DNA from: CAVQMB01 sp963713445
GTDB lineage: Bacteria; Pseudomonadota; Gammaproteobacteria; Competibacterales; Competibacteraceae
Assembly (NCBI GenBank): GCA_963713445.1
Contig: CAVQMB010000003.1
Location: 1 to 64,000 of the forward strand
Direction: 5' to 3'
DNA length: 64,000 nt
Shown here: piece by piece, positions 60,028 to 64,000 of the stretch
How the letters are laid out: every line of letters starts with the position of its first letter
Position numbering within the stretch: position 1 is the first letter of the stretch
The notes under the pieces: generated by a model
What the model was told of the DNA's origin: nothing
Databases searched by the model: none
Seen by the model: the letters and a program-made list of their open reading frames with translations, nothing else
Made by a program: the position numbers and the translations under genes

Positions 60028-60920
60028 ACCCCGGCCGGCGGCCAGGGTGGCTGCCCGGCCAGAAAATCGATGAAGCTCCGCACCTTAAGCGGCAGATACC
60101 GGCGACTGGGATAGACCGCATAGATCCCCGCTTCGCCGCAGTCGTAATCGTCGAACAGCACCACCAGCCGGCCGTCTCCCACCGCCTCGGCAACGATAAA
60201 ATCGGGTTGCAGGATAATCCCCAGACCAGTGGCGGCCGCCGTTAGCAGGGCATCGCCGTTGTTGGCCCTGATGCTGCCGGCGACTGCGATCCGTTCGGTC
60301 TGAGATGCTTGCCGGAACACCCACACATTGCTTGACGCGTAAGTGTAGACCAGGCAGTTGTGGTCATGCAGTTCGGCCGGCGCCTGCGGCACCCCGCGGC
60401 GCGCCAGATAAGCCGGCGCGGCACACAGCCGGAGCCGGGCCAGTGCCAACCGTCGCGCTACCAGGCCGGGATCGAGCCGGTCAGCGATGCGGATGGCAAT
60501 GTCGAAGCCCTCCTCGACCAGATTGACCTGACGATCGTTGAGCTCCAGTTCAACCGCCACTGCCGGATAACGGTCAACGTAGGCTGCCAACGCTGGCGCC
60601 AGATAGCGACTGCCGAATGACACCGGCGCACTAACCCGCAAGGTGCCTACCGGGACGCTGTGCTGACCACCGACCAGACGCTCGGCATCATCTATCAACT
60701 CCAGAACTTCCTGGCAGCGCTGCAGATACAGGCTGCCGGCTTCGGTAAGGCTCAGCCGGCGCGTGGTGCGGTTTAACAGCCGGCTACCCAGATGGTCCTC
60801 CAGCTGTGCCACCTGACGGGTGACCGAAGCACGTGACAGACCGAGCCGGTCAGCCGCCTTGGCAAAACTGCCGCTGTCAGCCACCGTGCTGAATACGCGC
60901 ATCGCTTGCAGAATATCCAT
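59997..60920 (-). CDS. LysR-family transcriptional regulator
   Basis: The product is 307 residues with a winged HTH at 1-60 (MDILQAMRVFSTVADSGSFA, KAADRLGLSRASVTRQVAQL) and a LysR substrate-binding domain behind it (RVSAPVSFGSRYLAPALAAY). It belongs to the DsdC/CrgA-like group with the RLLNRTTRRLSLTEAG linker. It is divergent from the doxX and extradiol-dioxygenase genes, with about 130 bases between, and should control them and itself. The intergenic region is AT-rich with several T-N11-A candidates. Confidence 0.9.
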   Translation of the reverse strand: MDILQAMRVFSTVADSGSFAKAADRLGLSRASVTRQVAQLEDHLGSRLLNRTTRRLSLTEAGSLYLQRCQEVLELIDDAERLVGGQHSVPVGTLRVSAPVSFGSRYLAPALAAYVDRYPAVAVELELNDRQVNLVEEGFDIAIRIADRLDPGLVARRLALARLRLCAAPAYLARRGVPQAPAELHDHNCLVYTYASSNVWVFRQASQTERIAVAGSIRANNGDALLTAAATGLGIILQPDFIVAEAVGDGRLVVLFDDYDCGEAGIYAVYPSRRYLPLKVRSFIDFLAGQPPWPPAGVQSVGRLSRP

Positions 60921-61050
60921 TGCATTATTGTGAAATACAGAATAGTAAATTGCATTTTGTGCTGTTTATTACTGAATTCAAAATCTCTACGATGACGTCA
61001 TTCCGGGTCCGAACAACCCATGCACTGACCAACCTACTGGAGATACCGTA
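60921..61050. promoter_or_regulatory. Divergent lysR-doxX control region
   Basis: These 130 bases are AT-rich next to the lysR start (ATTGTGAAATACAGAATAGT) and contain TTGCATTTTGTGC and TTATTACTGAATTCAA. LysR proteins bind T-N11-A half-sites in such regions. I cannot fix one operator by eye. Confidence 0.45.
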
Positions 61051-61467
61051 ATGAACCGCCCGACCACCGCTGCCGATTATGGCGCCCTGATCCTGCGCGT
61101 CGCGCTGGGTGTGCTGTTCCTGGCCCACGACGCGGTCAAGATCTTCATTTTCACCCCAGCCGGCACGGTGGGCTTTTTCCACTCGCTGGGGTTGCCGGCC
61201 GAATTCGCCTACCTGGTGATGACAGCGGAGCTGCTCGGCGGACTGATGCTGATCTTCGGGATCTGGACGCGCTGGGTGGCGCTGACACTGATCCCGCTGC
61301 TGCTGGGCACCATCGTGTTCGTGCACGGGGCCAATGGCTGGCTGTTCACCAATAACGGCGGCGGTTGGGAGTATCCTGCCTTCTGGAGCATTGCCCTGCT
61401 GGTTCAGGCCCTGATTGGTGACGGGGTAATGGCTGTGCGGCCATCGCTGAGGCCAGCCCAGGCCTGA
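61051..61467 (+). CDS. DoxX-family membrane protein
   Basis: The product is 138 residues with four membrane helices. GALILRVALGVLFLAHDAVK, FTPAGTVGFFHSLGLPAEFA and TAELLGGLMLIFGIWTRWVA fit the DoxX fold, and HGANGWLFTNNGGGWEYPAF is the usual periplasmic loop. DoxX proteins are linked to sulfur or thiol redox metabolism in some species, but most are uncharacterised. This DoxX subtype is regularly found next to the DODA-type dioxygenase that follows after 58 bases. Confidence 0.88.
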   Translation: MNRPTTAADYGALILRVALGVLFLAHDAVKIFIFTPAGTVGFFHSLGLPAEFAYLVMTAELLGGLMLIFGIWTRWVALTLIPLLLGTIVFVHGANGWLFTNNGGGWEYPAFWSIALLVQALIGDGVMAVRPSLRPAQA

Positions 61468-61525
61468 GCCATCAATCGGCCAGCTACGGCGCCGGCCAGG
61501 CCGGCGCCACACGGAGTACGAAATC

Positions 61526-62317
61526 ATGTCAGCCAACACCCCGTTGCCCGCACTCTTCCTGTCGCATGGCGCGCCCACTCTCGCCCTGAGCGACAACCCG
61601 GCACACCGCTTTCTGGCCGGTTTAGGCGCCGAACTGGGTCGGCCCGAGGCCATTGTGATGATCTCGGCGCACTGGGACACACCGGTGGTACAGGTCACCA
61701 CCGGCGCACGGCACGAAACCATCCACGACTTCTATGGCTTTCCCGAGCCATTGTATGCGCTGCGCTATCCAGCCCCGGGCGCCCCGGCACTGGCCGCGGA
61801 CGTCATCGAGCGGCTTCGGGCCGCCGGCCTCGACGCCGGCGGCGATGAGCAGCGCGGCCTGGATCACGGCGCCTGGGTGCCGCTGCTGTTGATGTACCCG
61901 GACGCGGACATCCCGGTGGTGCAGGTTTCGTTGCAATCGCGCCTTGGCCCGGCGCACCATCTTGCATTGGGCCAAGCCCTGGCCCCGCTGCGCGGCCAAC
62001 GTGTGCTGGTTGTCGGCAGCGGGGCCGCGACCCATAATCTGCGCGACTTTCGCGGTCAGTCGGAGGACAGCGTGCCACCGGCGTACGCCCGGGCTTTCGC
62101 CGACTGGCTGGCCGATACCGTGGTCAACGGCAGCACCGTCCAGCTACGCGACTATCGTTCCCAGGCGCCCGAGGCGGTATCCAATCATCCCACCGAGGAG
62201 CACTATCTGCCGCTGCTCGCCGCCCGTGGTGCCGCGCTGAACGAACCCGCGCGCGCGCTGCACCGCAGCTATTGCTACGGCATCCTGGCAATGGACAACT
62301 ACGCGTTCGGCGATTGA
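61526..62317 (+). CDS. 4,5-DOPA-extradiol-dioxygenase-like (YgiD/LigB) protein
   Basis: The product is 263 residues. The metal-binding residues of class III extradiol dioxygenases are visible: His14 (FLSHGAPT), His49 (SAHWDTP), and a later His in GAATHNLRDF; DHGAWVPLLLMYPDADIPVV and PTEEHYLPLL (His near 230) are also conserved. E. coli YgiD cleaves 3,4-dihydroxyphenylalanine, but many homologues have no proven substrate. It is cytoplasmic and forms a unit with doxX under the divergent LysR regulator. Confidence 0.88.
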   Translation: MSANTPLPALFLSHGAPTLALSDNPAHRFLAGLGAELGRPEAIVMISAHWDTPVVQVTTGARHETIHDFYGFPEPLYALRYPAPGAPALAADVIERLRAAGLDAGGDEQRGLDHGAWVPLLLMYPDADIPVVQVSLQSRLGPAHHLALGQALAPLRGQRVLVVGSGAATHNLRDFRGQSEDSVPPAYARAFADWLADTVVNGSTVQLRDYRSQAPEAVSNHPTEEHYLPLLAARGAALNEPARALHRSYCYGILAMDNYAFGD

Positions 62318-62409
62318 TACGCAGACTGACACGGCTCGACCACAATCTCATCACGCAGCGATCCGGCGATGGCACGGTGTTGTGCTGGGCCACCGCCCAG
62401 CAGCAGGTG

Positions 62410-63033
62410 CTAGCGCCGGGTCCACGCGGCCGCGAAAAAATCCAGCTCGCACTGCATGGCATAGCGGTAAGTGTGATGCAGCGCGACCGTATCAACGGCG
62501 TAGCGCTCGACCAGTCCGTCCAGTTCCTCCGCCAACGCCTTGAAGTCCTCGCTCTGGTACGTCTCGATCCAGGCCGCAAAGGCATGATCCGGGATACCGT
62601 CCCGGGCGAGGCTCTGACCCAGGAACGCGTACAGCCGCATGCACGGCGACATCGCCGCAGCCGCCGTGCCGGTATCGGTGGCCCAGGCCGTCGCCAGCAG
62701 GAAGTCCGTGTAGCGGCGGGTCGCGGCGTCGGCCTCGACGTGCTCCATATCCACACCCCACTGCGCCGCATAGTCGGCGTGCAGCGTCAGTTCCCTGAGT
62801 ACCCCCGCGGTGAGCTCATGCAGCGTCCGGAAGCCGTCCCAGTCCGGTGCCTTGGCCGCGGCGATGCTGTAACCGCGGGCGAAGGCCCGCAGAAAGAACG
62901 CATCCTGACCGACGTAGTAGGCAAACGCCGGCCGCGGCAAGCTGCCCCCGGCGATGCCCTGCACAAACGGATGCTCCAGGCAGGCCTGGGCAAGATCGCG
63001 GTTGCTGTTCCAGAGAGTGGCGGACAGAATCAT
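62410..63033 (-). CDS. tenA: TenA/thiaminase II-family protein
   Basis: The product is 207 residues with the heme-oxygenase-like helical fold. Active-site features are VQGIAGGSLPRPAFAYYVGQ, DAFFLRAFARGYSIAAAK, the Cys in AAAMSPCMRLYAFLG and the C-terminal Glu in MQCELDFFAAAW. TenA hydrolyses aminopyrimidine from damaged thiamin for salvage. The adjacent minus-strand TauC/SsuC-type ABC permease gene upstream suggests an operon for uptake of a pyrimidine precursor (ThiXYZ-like), though sulfonate transport is equally compatible with the permease sequence. Confidence 0.85.
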   Translation of the reverse strand: MILSATLWNSNRDLAQACLEHPFVQGIAGGSLPRPAFAYYVGQDAFFLRAFARGYSIAAAKAPDWDGFRTLHELTAGVLRELTLHADYAAQWGVDMEHVEADAATRRYTDFLLATAWATDTGTAAAAMSPCMRLYAFLGQSLARDGIPDHAFAAWIETYQSEDFKALAEELDGLVERYAVDTVALHHTYRYAMQCELDFFAAAWTRR

Positions 63034-63106
63034 GACGATGGAGGCACCCGGAAGCCTGTGACCGGTTGCTCACGTTAGCACCGCACCGCCGTCGGGGCCA
63101 GCGGGG

Positions 63107-63946
63107 TCAGACCTGCCCTTTCCAGGGCACCAGGACTTTCTCGATATAACGCATCAGCAGATCAAACACGTAAGCGATGACCCCGATCACCAGAATGCCC
63201 ACGATGACCACCGGCGTGTTGAGAAAATTCGCCGCCGACAGAACCATATGGCCGATACCGACGCTCGCCGCCACCATCTCCGCGGCCACCAGTGTGGTCC
63301 AGCCGAAGCCGATACCGACGCGCATGCCGGTGAGTATCTCCGGCAGTGCACCCCGCAGAATCACATGCCAGATCACCTGCTTGCGGGTAGCGCCCAACGA
63401 GTACGCCACCTGGATCTGCTCGATGGCGACCGAACGGACCCCGGCCCGGGTATTGAGAACCACAGGCGCGAACACGGACAAGTAAATGAGCACCACCTTC
63501 TGCAACTCACCAATACCGAGCCAGATGATCGTCAGCGGCAGATAGGCCAGCGGTGGGATCGGCCGGTAAAACTCGATCATCGGATCGAAAATACCGCGGG
63601 CCACCCGGTTCATGCCCATCGCAATACCGGTGGGTATGGCAAACAGACAGGCAAAGAAGAACGCGCCGAACACACGCCACAGACTCCACGCCACGTGTCC
63701 GAACAGCGTATCCCCGGCATAGCGCGTGTGGGTGAGGCTGACCATCTTGTCATACACCTCCACCGGCCCGGGCAGGAACAGCGGCGAGATCCAGTGCAGG
63801 CTGGTGGAGGCCAGCCAGGCCAGCAACAGCAGGATTACCGTGATAACACTGATCGCCGCGCTTCGGCCTTTGCCGGGCGCCCCGAATTCGCCCCCCGGCT
63901 GGGTTGACGGGTTACCACCGATGAGTTTCCTGAGCCGACTACTCAT
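63107..63946 (-). CDS. ABC transporter permease of the TauC/SsuC/ThiX type
   Basis: The product is 279 residues with six membrane segments. The EAA-type loop is AYSLGATRKQVIWHVILRGA followed by LPEILTGMRVGIGFGWTTLV, typical of nitrate/sulfonate/taurine and pyrimidine importers. It needs an ATPase not seen in the window and a periplasmic binding protein, whose gene probably ends just upstream at 63958. tenA follows 73 bases downstream, so the transported compound may be a thiamin precursor (inference). An N-terminal 35-residue cytoplasmic extension is present. Confidence 0.88.
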   Translation of the reverse strand: MSSRLRKLIGGNPSTQPGGEFGAPGKGRSAAISVITVILLLLAWLASTSLHWISPLFLPGPVEVYDKMVSLTHTRYAGDTLFGHVAWSLWRVFGAFFFACLFAIPTGIAMGMNRVARGIFDPMIEFYRPIPPLAYLPLTIIWLGIGELQKVVLIYLSVFAPVVLNTRAGVRSVAIEQIQVAYSLGATRKQVIWHVILRGALPEILTGMRVGIGFGWTTLVAAEMVAASVGIGHMVLSAANFLNTPVVIVGILVIGVIAYVFDLLMRYIEKVLVPWKGQV

Positions 63947-63957
63947 AAAAGCGCCCC

Positions 63958-64000
63958 CTATTGTTTGGTGCAGTTCGAGACCTGAGACCGTTCACCCACA
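63958..64000 (-). CDS. C-terminus of an upstream gene, probably the matching binding protein
   Basis: The only long-open frame at the window edge reads VGERSQVSNCTKQ and a TAG stop, 11 bases before the permease ATG. The spacing suggests one operon. A periplasmic binding protein of the SsuA/TauA type is what usually precedes this permease, but the fragment is too short to prove it. Confidence 0.35.
   Translation of the reverse strand, partial: VGERSQVSNCTKQ

Noticed and set aside
1..64000. CRISPR arrays, tRNA and rRNA genes
   Set aside because: No regularly spaced repeats, no cloverleaf-like sequences with CCA-type ends and no rRNA signature stretches were found on reading both strands.

Overview
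The window looks like chromosomal DNA of a G+C-rich Gram-negative proteobacterium, most likely a gammaproteobacterium. The signs are Tat-exported and periplasmic proteins, a Rieske subunit, an LplT-like lysophospholipid flippase, a DUF4124-type protein and HigBA/ParE-type toxin-antitoxin pairs. I cannot name the genus. No rRNA, tRNA or CRISPR array was seen.

From 1 to about 19 kb the DNA is accessory and heavily rearranged. It opens with a type I restriction-modification operon on the minus strand (hsdM-hsdS-hsdR) that carries a RhuM/Fic gene between hsdS and hsdR, a duplicated hsdR 5' end, and what appears to be a GIY-YIG nuclease sequence inside hsdR at the window edge. After an SGNH hydrolase comes an ORF-less group II intron lying against the stop codon of a RelE/HigB-type toxin-antitoxin pair. 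Next are IS66 remnants joined tail to tail, a chimeric IS5-type transposase and an intact IS1111-type element with matching 13-bp inverted repeats. Cargo genes follow: an exported SnoaL-like protein, a Tat-exported flavin amine oxidase, a ThDP enzyme and an acyl-CoA ligase. Among them lie relics of an IS3 element, a conjugative TraG-like protein, a decayed higBA pair and probably a Mu-like phage.

From 18.9 to 24 kb the content looks more like core genome: an orphan petA, an esterase, a conserved protein of unknown function, an LplT-like transporter and a DUF4124-like protein.

From 24 to 38 kb and again from 44.7 to 60 kb lie two large sugar or sugar-acid loci. The first has an RbsB/A/C-type ABC importer, dehydrogenases (two SDRs including one near a DenD-like enzyme, and a 3-hydroxyisobutyrate-dehydrogenase-family protein), a second ABC importer with two permeases, and an SMP-30 lactonase. 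The second has two paralogous binding proteins flanking an SDR of the 2-keto-3-deoxy-L-fuconate 4-dehydrogenase type, a UxaA-family enzyme, an Ldh-family oxidoreductase, a TctABC transporter, a D-2-hydroxyacid dehydrogenase, an IlvD/Edd sugar-acid dehydratase and a further ATPase with two permeases. Together they read as a non-phosphorylative route: import, oxidation to lactone, lactonase, dehydration, second oxidation, cleavage to pyruvate plus a hydroxyacid. Substrates are inferred, with methylpentose, pentose or four-carbon acids the best candidates. Similar GTC-N-GAC operator-like sites stand upstream of an importer in each locus.

Between the loci lie a RNR-alpha-named small family protein, a secreted heme-binding-like protein, a PAS-GAF-GGDEF-EAL phosphodiesterase with a degenerate GGDEF site, a truncated zeta-toxin-like kinase and an intact ParE/Phd pair. 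The end of the window has a LysR-DoxX-extradiol dioxygenase unit, TenA and a TauC/SsuC-type permease.

At least ten otherwise well conserved genes are broken by single-base indels, mostly one-base insertions. This pattern fits uncorrected sequencing errors at least as well as gene decay, so the frameshifted genes are described as probably functional where both halves are conserved.
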